This document shows, in pieces, positions 1 to 8,111 of a DNA stretch of 64,000 nt. The stretch's first letter is position 1. Each line of letters begins with the position of its first letter. The DNA is from Natrinema sp. CBA1119 (lineage in GTDB: Archaea > Halobacteriota > Halobacteria > Halobacteriales > Natrialbaceae): NCBI RefSeq assembly GCF_002572525.1, contig NZ_PDBS01000008.1:124001-188000 (forward strand), in the 5' to 3' direction. A model generated the notes under the pieces. It saw only the letters and a program-made list of their open reading frames with translations, did no database searches and was not told where the DNA came from. Position numbers and translations under genes: made by a program.

Positions 1-462
1 TACCTCATCGAGATAAAGAACTTCCATCCAACTACCGCGAGCGCCGTCTTCGGGTTCTTCTTCGCCCTCGGCGTCGTCATCAAGCCGCTCTCCGGGACTG
101 CCTACGACCGATTCGGTGCCCAGAAACCCCTTCGGGCGATGCTCATCGCGCTTATGGCGGGGCTGATTGCACTCCCGCTCGTGGACGGGTTCTGGGGCAT
201 CGTTCTCGTGACGATCCCTCTCAGCGGCGTTCTGGGCTACAGTGCGATTACGCTGACGTTCATGACCGGTGGATTACCCCAGGACATACAGAATACCGGG
301 CTGGGAACGCTCCGCACGACCTATATGGCGGTCGGGGCGCTCAGTCCCACGTTCGTCGGAACCCTCGCGGACTGGAACTACTTCGACGAGGCGTTCTTTC
401 TGCTGGCGGGACTGACGGGAATCGCTCTCGTCGTCTCCCTTCGGATCACGGCCGACTACTGA
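1..462 (+). CDS. MFS transporter, C-terminal part (5' end outside window)
   Basis: The reading frame is open from base 1 to the stop at 460-462, giving about 153 residues of a membrane protein. The sequence shows a hydrophobic helix (SAVFGFFFALGVVIKPLSG), then the short basic loop YDRFGAQKPLR typical of the cytoplasmic loops between paired helices in major facilitator carriers, then three or four more helices. An internal ATG at 139 lies inside a helix and is not a start. Substrate cannot be told. The next gene is convergent. Confidence 0.75.
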   Translation, partial: YLIEIKNFHPTTASAVFGFFFALGVVIKPLSGTAYDRFGAQKPLRAMLIALMAGLIALPLVDGFWGIVLVTIPLSGVLGYSAITLTFMTGGLPQDIQNTGLGTLRTTYMAVGALSPTFVGTLADWNYFDEAFFLLAGLTGIALVVSLRITADY

Positions 463-493
463 CGACGACCGATCGTTCGCGCCCGTCTCGCGA

Positions 494-1663
494 TCACGCG
501 CCTTTCAATCCGCTGCCGGTCAACGGGAGAACGACGTCATCGTCCGGATCGAGTTTCCCCATCGTTCGGTATCGCTCGAGCGCCGCGAGTACGCTGGCGG
601 ATGTCGGCTCGACGTAGAACCCGTTTCGATGGAGCCGCTCGAGCGCCCGTTCGACCGCCGATTCCGTGACGGCGATCGCGTCGCCGTCCGTCGCTTCGAT
701 CGCCGCGACGAGCTGTCGCTCTCGAGCGGGACGCCGAATCTGGATGCCGTCGGCCAGCGAGTTACGCCGGGCGGAGCGGTCGTGGAACCGATCGGCGATC
801 GGGGCGTATCCGGCCGCCTGTACGCCGAACAGTTTCGGTACCCGATCGATCCAGCCGGCCCGGAGCAACCGTTCGAACCCCCTGTAGAGGCCGAGAAAGA
901 GCGTCCCGTGTCCGATCGGCGAGACGATCGCGTCCGGAACATTCCAGTCTCTCTGTGCCGCGATTTCGAGCGCCGCAGTCATCGTTCCGGCGTAAAACGC
1001 CGGCGACCAGGCGTGGCTCGCGTACCACGCGTCGCCGTTCTGTCGCGTGTCGTGCCCGTTCAAATCGGCCGAATCGGGTCGCGTCTCGCCGACGGCGTCG
1101 AGGCAGGCGCTGGTCACGTCGCTTCGAGAACCGGGCACTTCGATGACGGTCGCCCCGACGCGCTCGATCGTCTCACGCTTGCTTGCCTTTACGCCGGCCG
1201 GGACGTAGATCTCCGCGTCGATACCCGCTCGAGCGGCGTAGGTTGCAATCGCCGAGCCGGCGTTCCCCGAGGAGTCGTCGACCACCGTGTCGACGCCGAG
1301 TTCGACGGCTCTCGAGACGATCGTGGTCGCACCGCGATCCTTGAACGATCCCGTCGGAAAGACGTACTCGAGTTTGCACTCGACGCCGAACTCCGGGACG
1401 TCGACGAGCGGCGTGAACCCCTCGCCGAAGCTCGTGTGCCGCTCGATCGGGATGAACTCCTCGAACGCCCAGAGCCCCCGTCGGGTCTCGAGCTCTCGGA
1501 ACGTGGGACGATCGCCAGCGGGTAGCGGCAACTCCGCGAAATCGAGCGCGTGACCACAGCGACAGCGCCACGGAACGTCGGCCGTCGCGGCGTACTCGGT
1601 CCCGCAGGCGCGACAGGTGAGCCCGACCGGGCGGTCGTTTCGATTTGAGTTCTCGGAAGACAT
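494..1663 (-). CDS. Threonine synthase-like PLP-dependent enzyme
   Basis: 389 residues, normal length for archaeal threonine synthases. The N-terminus has a four-cysteine zinc ribbon (C17, C20, C34, C36). The PLP lysine sits in GSFKDRG (K108), and a glycine-rich phosphate loop (SSGNAGSA) follows near 142. ATG 1663 is preferred to the upstream ATG at 1696 because MSSENSN directly precedes the ribbon. The known reaction is O-phosphohomoserine to threonine. The same fold also makes cysteate from phosphoserine and sulfite in some methanogens, which is notable because a sulfopyruvate decarboxylase pair lies 5 kb away. Not in an operon; the MFS gene is convergent. Family is sure, exact substrate is not. 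Confidence 0.85.
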   Translation of the reverse strand: MSSENSNRNDRPVGLTCRACGTEYAATADVPWRCRCGHALDFAELPLPAGDRPTFRELETRRGLWAFEEFIPIERHTSFGEGFTPLVDVPEFGVECKLEYVFPTGSFKDRGATTIVSRAVELGVDTVVDDSSGNAGSAIATYAARAGIDAEIYVPAGVKASKRETIERVGATVIEVPGSRSDVTSACLDAVGETRPDSADLNGHDTRQNGDAWYASHAWSPAFYAGTMTAALEIAAQRDWNVPDAIVSPIGHGTLFLGLYRGFERLLRAGWIDRVPKLFGVQAAGYAPIADRFHDRSARRNSLADGIQIRRPARERQLVAAIEATDGDAIAVTESAVERALERLHRNGFYVEPTSASVLAALERYRTMGKLDPDDDVVLPLTGSGLKGA

Positions 1664-1765
1664 GATGAAGACAGTCGAGACAACGAGCGACTGCACCCTA
1701 TAATTTCGGTGTCGATAGCCGCGTTCACTGATTCGCCGGTGCCACGAGCGGTGGAGTCCGTCCGA

Positions 1766-3427
1766 TCAGTAGCCGGTGACAGTGCCGTCTTTGCGCGGTT
1801 CCGTTGCGCCGGACAGCGTCTCCCCCCGTTTCCGGACGATCTGTGCCCCGCCGAACATCGACGGCGGGAGGACGCCGACGTCGTGGCCCTTCCGGGCGAG
1901 TTTCGTCTGATTCGGGAACCGCTCTTCGACGCCGAGCGTTCCCGACTCTCGGTACCGCCATCGCGGCGCGTCAAGCGCCGCCTGCAGCGGCAGGTCGTAA
2001 TCGACGAGGTTCGCGATCATCTGGAGGTGCCCCTGCGGTTGCATGTAGCCTCCCATCACGCCGAAGGCCGCCCAGTCGTCCTCGCCGAAGTTGGCGAGGG
2101 CCGGAATGAGCGTGTGGAACGGTTTCTTGCCCGGCTCGAGACTGTTGGGATGGTCGGGATCGAGCGAGAAGGACGCGCCGCGATTCTGGAGGGCGATGCC
2201 GGTCTCGCCGGCGACGAGTCCGCTGCCGAAGCCGGCGAACCGGGAGTTGATGAACGAGACGAGGTTCCCGTCCTCGTCGGCGACGGACAGCAAGACGGTG
2301 TCGGCGTCCTCCGCGTCGGCGTTCGGAACGCCGACCGCGGGGTCCGCGATCGCCCTCTCACCGATCGCGGTCGCTCGTTCGGCCGCGTATGCTTTCGATG
2401 CCAACGGCGGAATCTCCTGAAACTCGGGGTCCGTCACGTAGCGGTGTCCGTCGACGAACGCGAGTTTCAGCGCCTCGACGAGCGCGTGCGTCCGTTCGGG
2501 CGAGTCGTAGGCGTGGTCGCCGGCACCGATCTCCTCGGCGATGTTCAGCGCCTCGAGGGCGATCAGCCCTTGGTTGTTCGGCGGGAGTTCGTAGATTTCC
2601 GTCCCGTTGTACGTCGTCGAAACGGGATCGACGAACTCGGGTTCGAACGCTGCAAGGTCGTCGACGGTCAGGAAGCCCCCCTTCGACTGAACTTCGTCGG
2701 CGATCGCGTCGGCGATCTCACCCTCGTAGACGACGTCGGCACCGCGTTCGGCGATCAATCGCATCGACTCACCGAGGCGGGGCAACGTCACCGTCTCACC
2801 GGCCTCCGGACTGTTTCCGTCCGTCAGGAACGCCGCTCGAGCGTGCTCGTCGGTGAACAGATCCTCGGCACCCGTCCAGTCGTGGGCGATCACTTCGGAG
2901 ACCGGGTATCCTTCGCTCGCGTAGTGAATCGCCGGTTGGAGGGCGTCATGGAGCGTCTTTTCGCCGAATCGCTGGATGGTCGTCTCCCAGCCGCGGGCCG
3001 TTCCGGGAACGGTCACCGCGTAAGGACCGAGGAACGGCATTTCGACCGAATCGCCGGTAGCCGACCCGTCGACGGCGTACCCCCTCGATTCGGGGTAGTA
3101 CCGGGAGAGATCGTCCTCGGACTCGAGTGCGTTCCGAACGGTTTCGATCGTCGCGTCGGCGGGCGCACCGCCACACGAGCGCATCGCTCCGACATCACCG
3201 TCCGCCGTTCGGTAGAGGGCGAAGACGTCGCCGCCGAGTCCGGTCGATGTCGGTTCGACGACGTTGAGCGCCGCGGCCGTCGCGACGGCGGCGTCGAAGG
3301 CGTTCCCGCCGTCTCGAAGTATTTCGATCCCCGCTTCGGCCGCGAGCGGTTGGCTCGTCGCAACCATGCCGCGGTTCGCGTGCACCGTCGACCGCCTCGA
3401 TGTGAACCGATCCAGATCGATATCCAT
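1766..3427 (-). CDS. ggt: Gamma-glutamyltransferase, cytosolic type (copy 1)
   Basis: 553 residues from ATG 3427; upstream in-frame codons look non-coding. The Ntn-hydrolase layout is clear: an N-terminal block with STGLGGD near 61-67, the nucleophilic threonine T377 in DADTVLLSV that starts the small subunit after self-cleavage, and the GVMGGYMQPQGH oxyanion block near the C-terminus. Most family members have T-T-H at the nucleophile; here it is T-V-L. There is no signal peptide, unlike bacterial periplasmic enzymes, so action inside the cell is likely. Family members hydrolyse or transfer gamma-glutamyl groups; gamma-glutamylcysteine, the main haloarchaeal thiol, is a possible substrate (inference). 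A close paralogue lies at 56246-57871. Confidence 0.88.
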   Translation of the reverse strand: MDIDLDRFTSRRSTVHANRGMVATSQPLAAEAGIEILRDGGNAFDAAVATAAALNVVEPTSTGLGGDVFALYRTADGDVGAMRSCGGAPADATIETVRNALESEDDLSRYYPESRGYAVDGSATGDSVEMPFLGPYAVTVPGTARGWETTIQRFGEKTLHDALQPAIHYASEGYPVSEVIAHDWTGAEDLFTDEHARAAFLTDGNSPEAGETVTLPRLGESMRLIAERGADVVYEGEIADAIADEVQSKGGFLTVDDLAAFEPEFVDPVSTTYNGTEIYELPPNNQGLIALEALNIAEEIGAGDHAYDSPERTHALVEALKLAFVDGHRYVTDPEFQEIPPLASKAYAAERATAIGERAIADPAVGVPNADAEDADTVLLSVADEDGNLVSFINSRFAGFGSGLVAGETGIALQNRGASFSLDPDHPNSLEPGKKPFHTLIPALANFGEDDWAAFGVMGGYMQPQGHLQMIANLVDYDLPLQAALDAPRWRYRESGTLGVEERFPNQTKLARKGHDVGVLPPSMFGGAQIVRKRGETLSGATEPRKDGTVTGY

Positions 3428-3574
3428 GAAACCTTGCTGTGAATCCGAATCCGTAAATCTCGTTGTACCGGCAATCCCTGTGGACCGCCCGATCGTGGCA
3501 ACCGATTTTCGTTTTCGGACGCACGTCCGAAATGAATGGGCCGTCTCGACTTTTCCCCGAATCGATACCACTAA

Positions 3575-3591
3575 GATTCTTCATGAGAATC
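3575..3591 (+). promoter_or_regulatory. Inverted repeat before the FAD oxidoreductase gene
   Basis: Arms GATTCT and AGAATC flank a 5-base spacer (tcatg). The site ends 14 bases before ATG 3606 and covers the place where the core promoter should be, so it could be an operator. Seen directly; function is inference. Confidence 0.35.
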
Positions 3592-3605
3592 CTCTGGTAG
3601 CTCAT

Positions 3606-5009
3606 ATGCAACGTAAAGAGTACGACGTCGTTATCGTCGGATGTGGCATTGCCGGTATCACTGCCGGACTGCGAGCAGCGGAACGGGATCTCTCCGTCGC
3701 GCTCCTCGAGAAAGCCCCGAAAGAAAACCGCGGCGGTCACACGCAGTTTACGGAATCGTTCCGGATTCCGACCGCTGACATCGATCTCGACGTCGAGTTC
3801 AACGTTGAGGATTACACTGCTGCTGACTTCTACTCGGATATCATGAAAGTAACCCACTACCGTGCGGATCAGGATCTGGCGGAAGTGGTAACCCGGGAGG
3901 CCGCGGGGATGTTCGAGTGGCTGACCGCTCACGGCGTCGAGTGGGAGTATCAGGCACCCCACCCCGGATACACCGCCGGCCGCGTCTGGCTCGATGGCGA
4001 GGAAATGATCGACGAGCTCGTCCCGATCCTCGAGGAGAAGGGAGTCGACGTTCACTACCGGGCCGATGCCCGAGACGTGATCCGGGGAGACGACGGTGCC
4101 GCGGCCGGTATCGAAGCGTTCGTCGACGGCCAGCGGACGCGTTTCGAAGCTGACGCGACGATTCTGGCAGCCGGTGACTACGGCTCGAGCAAGGAGAAAC
4201 GGACGCGCTATTACGGCCCGGGATACGGGAACATGAAGGTCCGCGGAAGCCGGTACAACACCGGTGAAGTCATCGAAGCCGCGATGGACGTCGGTGCGAA
4301 GTCCGACGGTGAGTGGGGCGACGCGCACATGGCAATAATCGACGCCGGCTCTCCCGACGTCGAGGGCGGAATCACCCGTATCGACGGCTACCAGTACGGA
4401 CTCATCCTCAACCACGACGGCGAGCGGTTCGTCGACGAGGGCGAGGACGCACGAGCGCACACGTACGCGAAATTCGGTCGTCGGATCTTCGAACAACCCC
4501 ACCACGAGGCGTTCATCATCGTCGACTCGAAGGTCGTCGACGACGTCGCACACATGGGCCCGTCCCGAGCGATCACCGCCGACTCGATCGAGTCGCTCGC
4601 TCACCGCGTCGATATCGAAAACGTCGAACGCGCCGTCGAAACCGTCGACGAGTACAACGCCGCCTGTGATCCGGAATCGATCGGCGACCACGACCCCGAA
4701 GTCCTCGACGGCAACGCCACTGAGGGCCTCGAACTGCCCAAATCCAACTGGGCGCTCCCGCTGGACGAGCCACCGTACACCGCGTATCCGGTCACCGGCG
4801 GGATGACGTTCTCGTTCGGCGGCGTCGCCATCACCCCGGACGCGGAGGTGCTCGACACCACGGACACCGTCATCCCCGGCCTCTACGGCGCCGGAAACGT
4901 CACCGGCGGGTTGTTCTACAACAACTACCCCGGCGGAACCGGATTGACGAACGCTGCCGTCTTCGGCAAAGTCGCCGCCGAAACCGCAGCAGAATACGTT
5001 AGCCAGTAA
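3606..5009 (+). CDS. FAD-dependent dehydrogenase, fumarate reductase/TcuA-like
   Basis: 467 residues. The N-terminus (YDVVIVGCGIAGITAG) is an FAD-binding Rossmann motif, and the end (GLYGAGNVTGG...NYPGGTGLTNA) is the second FAD contact typical of the fumarate reductase/succinate dehydrogenase flavoprotein superfamily. Length and layout resemble tricarballylate dehydrogenase TcuA. ATG 3606 is chosen because the flavin motif starts four codons later; the frame extends upstream but codes no domain. No iron-sulfur partner is adjacent, so the electron acceptor is unknown. It diverges from the GGT gene (178 bases apart) and may share control with it. Substrate is probably a small carboxylic acid (inference). 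Confidence 0.8.
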   Translation: MQRKEYDVVIVGCGIAGITAGLRAAERDLSVALLEKAPKENRGGHTQFTESFRIPTADIDLDVEFNVEDYTAADFYSDIMKVTHYRADQDLAEVVTREAAGMFEWLTAHGVEWEYQAPHPGYTAGRVWLDGEEMIDELVPILEEKGVDVHYRADARDVIRGDDGAAAGIEAFVDGQRTRFEADATILAAGDYGSSKEKRTRYYGPGYGNMKVRGSRYNTGEVIEAAMDVGAKSDGEWGDAHMAIIDAGSPDVEGGITRIDGYQYGLILNHDGERFVDEGEDARAHTYAKFGRRIFEQPHHEAFIIVDSKVVDDVAHMGPSRAITADSIESLAHRVDIENVERAVETVDEYNAACDPESIGDHDPEVLDGNATEGLELPKSNWALPLDEPPYTAYPVTGGMTFSFGGVAITPDAEVLDTTDTVIPGLYGAGNVTGGLFYNNYPGGTGLTNAAVFGKVAAETAAEYVSQ

Positions 5010-5311
5010 CACCGATACACCGCGCGATAGCGCCCGCTGTCACGAGGAGCGGTTGGTATCCGTCTGCTACCGACAGGGACGGAGTCCTCCGGACGGTCGC
5101 GACGAATCCACCATCGTCGGACGGTCGCGACGAATCGACATCACCGGACGGCTGCTATCCTATCGATTCCGAACAGTCGTTTCTCGAGCGTTGGCTCTTG
5201 TCTCACACGTGCAGTTACCCCATCCCGCTGACTCGAGACTCGCCGCTCGTGACGAGTTGGCGACCAATCCTCACCGAAACGCAAAATACCGGGTCGAGAG
5301 TCGATCGACCC
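5010..5311. other. Convergent intergenic stretch with a short tandem repeat
   Basis: Lies between the ends of the flavoprotein gene and the aldehyde dehydrogenase gene. No gene is seen. A 19-base unit CGGACGGTCGCGACGAATC occurs at 5090-5108 and 5118-5136, with a partial third start at 5145, giving a period of about 28 bases. It may be part of a transcription stop region; function unknown. Confidence 0.5.
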
Positions 5312-6787
5312 TTACGCGAACTTGTCGTCCGTCTCTTCGTCGAGTTCGACCCAGACGGTCTTCGTTTCGAGGTATTCTTCGATCCCGTCTACGCCGTTTT
5401 CACGCCCCCAGCCGCTTTCCTTGTATCCGCCCTGCGGGGCAGTAAAGCTCGAGTTGCCGTAGTTGTTGACCCAGATCCGCCCGGCGCGGATGGCCGAACT
5501 CACCCGATGCGCTCGACGGATGTCTTCGGTCCAGACGCCGCCTGCGAGGCCGAAGTCGACATCGTTTGCGAGGTCGATGGCTTCGGATTCGGAGCCGAAC
5601 TCGATGACGGCGAGCACCGGACCGAAGACCTCCTCCTGGGCGAGGCGATCGTCGTTGTCGACGTCGGTGAATATCGTCGGCTGGAAGAACCGGTCACAGC
5701 CGTCGATGGTCACCGGTTCGCCGCCCGTCACGAGCGTCGATCCCGCCGCTTTGGCGATATCGACGTAGGACGCGACGGTCTCGAACTGTTCGTCGGACGC
5801 CAGCGGCCCCATCTCCGTGTTCGGATCCGATGGATCGCCGAGCTCGATCTCCTCGGCTCGCGTCGCGAGTTCCGCGACGAACTCGTCGTGGATGTCCTCG
5901 TGGAGGAGTAGTCGTGATCCCGCGGAACACGATTGGCCAGCCGCGGAGAAGATGCCGGCGAGCGCGCCGTTGATCGCGTTCTCGAGATTGGCATCGGGGA
6001 AGACGATGTTCGGACTCTTGCCGCCGAGTTCCATCGAGGTCTGTTTGAAGGTCTTCCCGGCCTGACTCGCGATGTACGAGCCGGTGTCCGAGCCGCCTGT
6101 AAAGCTGATTTTGTCAACGAGGTCGTGTGAAACGAGCGCTTCGCCGGCCTCGTCGCCGAACCCAGTAACGACGTTGACGACGCCGTCAGGGAAGCCGGCT
6201 TCGTCGATCGCTTCGGCAAGCGCCAGCGCCGACGCAGATGTCTTCTCGTCGGGCTTGAGGACGACGGCATTACCGGCCGCGAGCGCCGGCGCGAGTTTCC
6301 ATGTCGCCAGCATCGTCGGCGAGTTCCACGGTGTGATCGCGCCGACGACGCCGACCGGCTCTTTCTCGGTGTAGACGTGTTTGTCGGGCTTGTGTACGGG
6401 GATCGTTTCGCCGTGAATCTTGTCCGCGAGACCGGCGTAGTACCGGTACCAATCCGGAATCGCCTCGTGTTGGCTGCTCATCTCCCGGATCGGCTTCCCG
6501 TTGTCTCGCACCTCCATTTCGGCGTGGCGTTCCCCGCGTTCCTCGAGTACGTCGGCCAGTTCGGTCAGATATTCGCCGCGTTCGGTCTGCGTCAGTTCCG
6601 CCCACTCGCTGTTGAAAACGGCCTCGTGCGCAGCGCTGACGGCGCGGTCGACGTCAGCAGCTAGCCCGCGCGGAATTTCGATCCACTCTTCGTCCGTGTA
6701 CGGATCGGTACTTCCGAACCATTCGTTGGACGACGGCTCGACGAACTCGCCGTCGATGTACAGACGGTTGGCATCACTTGTCGACAT
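5312..6787 (-). CDS. NAD(P)-dependent aldehyde dehydrogenase
   Basis: 491 residues, full length for the ALDH superfamily. Catalytic parts are present: N155 in ITPWNSP, E253 in MELGGKSPN, nucleophile C287 in GQSCSAGSR, and the C-terminal PQGGYKESGWGRENG segment of betaine/glycolaldehyde/succinate-semialdehyde type enzymes. It oxidises an aldehyde to an acid with NAD(P). It is divergent from comDE across a 155-base shared control region, so oxidation of the aldehyde made by that decarboxylase is the natural suggestion (inference). Other aldehydes cannot be excluded. Confidence 0.92.
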   Translation of the reverse strand: MSTSDANRLYIDGEFVEPSSNEWFGSTDPYTDEEWIEIPRGLAADVDRAVSAAHEAVFNSEWAELTQTERGEYLTELADVLEERGERHAEMEVRDNGKPIREMSSQHEAIPDWYRYYAGLADKIHGETIPVHKPDKHVYTEKEPVGVVGAITPWNSPTMLATWKLAPALAAGNAVVLKPDEKTSASALALAEAIDEAGFPDGVVNVVTGFGDEAGEALVSHDLVDKISFTGGSDTGSYIASQAGKTFKQTSMELGGKSPNIVFPDANLENAINGALAGIFSAAGQSCSAGSRLLLHEDIHDEFVAELATRAEEIELGDPSDPNTEMGPLASDEQFETVASYVDIAKAAGSTLVTGGEPVTIDGCDRFFQPTIFTDVDNDDRLAQEEVFGPVLAVIEFGSESEAIDLANDVDFGLAGGVWTEDIRRAHRVSSAIRAGRIWVNNYGNSSFTAPQGGYKESGWGRENGVDGIEEYLETKTVWVELDEETDDKFA

Positions 6788-6910
6788 TGCGTATCCCTTC
6801 TACTACGTTCACTTCATTGTTTCCCTGTGTGTGTGGCAATAGAGTGCGGTTTTGCGGCCAGTTAGCGTACGCGTTTCAGGGGGCCTCTCTCCGTGTCGCA
6901 CATGTACAAA

Positions 6911-6921
6911 CATATAAATAG
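6911..6921 (+). promoter_or_regulatory. TATA box for comDE
   Basis: CATATAAATAG is centred about 27 bases before ATG 6943, the spacing expected for a leaderless haloarchaeal transcript. The surrounding bases are AT-rich against a GC-rich background. Confidence 0.65.
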
Positions 6922-6942
6922 CAGAATTTACATCGTTTCCGT

Positions 6943-7446
6943 ATGGACTGGGAAGCGCAAGCCATCTCATCCCTCAAAGAGGCTAACGTCGATCTGGTCG
7001 CCTATCTTCCGGATACGGCGCTATCAGACCTGATCGAACGCGTCGAAACGGACGACTACTTCGACGCCGTCCCGATCGCACGGGAAGAGGAAGCCATCGG
7101 GATCCTCTCGGGGGCGTGGCTCGGCGGCCGACGAGGTGCACTGATCTGTCAATCGAGCGGACTCGTGAACACGTTCAATGCCCTGGGTTCACTGAGCAAA
7201 CCGACGCGCATTCCGTTCCTCGGAATCGTCACGCACCGCGGCGGACTCGGGGATCACAACCTCGCCCATCGCCCCGCAGAGCATCCGTTACCGGAACTGC
7301 TGGATACGATCGGCATCCGTAACCACTGTCTCGAGGACGGCGTCGACGTCGAACGCCGAATCGAGATGGGTGCTCGCTCGGCGTTCTCGATGGAGGAGCC
7401 GTTCGTGATGCTTCTCGAGCGGACGCTCACGGAGGCAGACGCATGA
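6943..7446 (+). CDS. comD: Sulfopyruvate decarboxylase-type enzyme, alpha subunit (PYR domain)
   Basis: 167 residues, close to ComD of methanogens. This is the thiamine diphosphate PYR-type half: the run AREEEAIGILSGAWLGGRRGALICQSSG holds the conserved glutamate that activates the cofactor (E48-E50 region). The partner gene overlaps by four bases (ATGA), so the two are translated together into one complex. Known ComDE enzymes turn sulfopyruvate into sulfoacetaldehyde and CO2. Related single-chain enzymes act on phosphonopyruvate, but the split form favours the sulfopyruvate type. Haloarchaea are not known to make coenzyme M, so a catabolic role is more likely (inference). Confidence 0.82.
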   Translation: MDWEAQAISSLKEANVDLVAYLPDTALSDLIERVETDDYFDAVPIAREEEAIGILSGAWLGGRRGALICQSSGLVNTFNALGSLSKPTRIPFLGIVTHRGGLGDHNLAHRPAEHPLPELLDTIGIRNHCLEDGVDVERRIEMGARSAFSMEEPFVMLLERTLTEADA

Positions 7447-8039
7447 GTGACCGAGCCGAGACCGAGTACCCGACGCAGTACGATTGCACGGAAGTCATCA
7501 CTGAAACGATACCCGACGACGGCGTGATCGTCTCGAATCTCGGCGTCTCGTCCTGGACCCTTTCCGCGGTCGACGACCGCGACCGGAACTACTACATGAA
7601 AGGTGCGATGGGAACGACGACGTCGGTCGGACTCGGCCTCGCACTCAGCCGGGACGAACAGGTGACGGTTCTCGACGGCGACGGCTCCCTGCTGATGTCG
7701 CTCGGGTCGCTCACAACCGTGTCGAGGCAGGATCCATCGAATCTCGTAATCGTCGTTATGGACAACAGTGAGTTCGCGACGACCGGCGGCCAGCCGTCGC
7801 TGGCCGACGAGACCGATCTGGCCGACGTAGCCGAGGACTGCGGACTCGCCGGCTACGACGTCGAGTCGCTCGAGGAACTGGAAGCCGCCTACGAGGCCGC
7901 GATGGATCATCCCGGTCCCGCGCTCGTCAACTGCCGGCTGATCACGACCGAACTCGAGGAGTATCCAGACCCGGACTACGCTCACTCCTTCCTCAAACAC
8001 CGCTTCCGGACCGCGCTGCTCGACGACGGGACGGAGTAG
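7443..8039 (+). CDS. comE: Sulfopyruvate decarboxylase-type enzyme, beta subunit (ThDP domain)
   Basis: 198 residues. It carries the thiamine diphosphate/Mg motif, GDGSLL at 79-84 followed by the MDNSEF block ending the motif at N108. The spacing and length match ComE. It overlaps comD by four bases. After the motif comes TTGGQPSLADETDLADVAEDCG, the usual active-site loop region of the family. Together with comD it gives a complete ThDP decarboxylase. The next gene on the strand, an oxidase, starts 72 bases later with its own TATA-like box, so it may be a separate unit. Confidence 0.82.
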   Translation: MSDRAETEYPTQYDCTEVITETIPDDGVIVSNLGVSSWTLSAVDDRDRNYYMKGAMGTTTSVGLGLALSRDEQVTVLDGDGSLLMSLGSLTTVSRQDPSNLVIVVMDNSEFATTGGQPSLADETDLADVAEDCGLAGYDVESLEELEAAYEAAMDHPGPALVNCRLITTELEEYPDPDYAHSFLKHRFRTALLDDGTE

Positions 8040-8111
8040 CGGTCGACGAGGCGCGACCCGATTTCCCCTCGTGACCGAAGTGATTATGTGTCCCTTCCAG
8101 CAACGGTACCT

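Noticed and set aside
867-885. tRNA T-loop-like word (GTTCGAACCCC)
   Set aside because: Lies inside the threonine-synthase-like gene and no cloverleaf can be built around it. No tRNA or rRNA was found in the window.
1709-3442. Long plus-strand open frame (577 codons) over the first GGT gene
   Set aside because: It is a mirror of the GGT gene made by high third-position GC. Its translation is rich in R, V and D without any domain, while the minus strand has full GGT motifs. The same holds at 56219-57706 over the second GGT.
6943-8039. Phosphonopyruvate decarboxylase instead of sulfopyruvate decarboxylase
   Set aside because: Not fully excluded, but known phosphonopyruvate decarboxylases are single chains of about 380 residues, no phosphoenolpyruvate mutase is nearby, and the two-gene split with 167 and 198 residues matches ComD and ComE.
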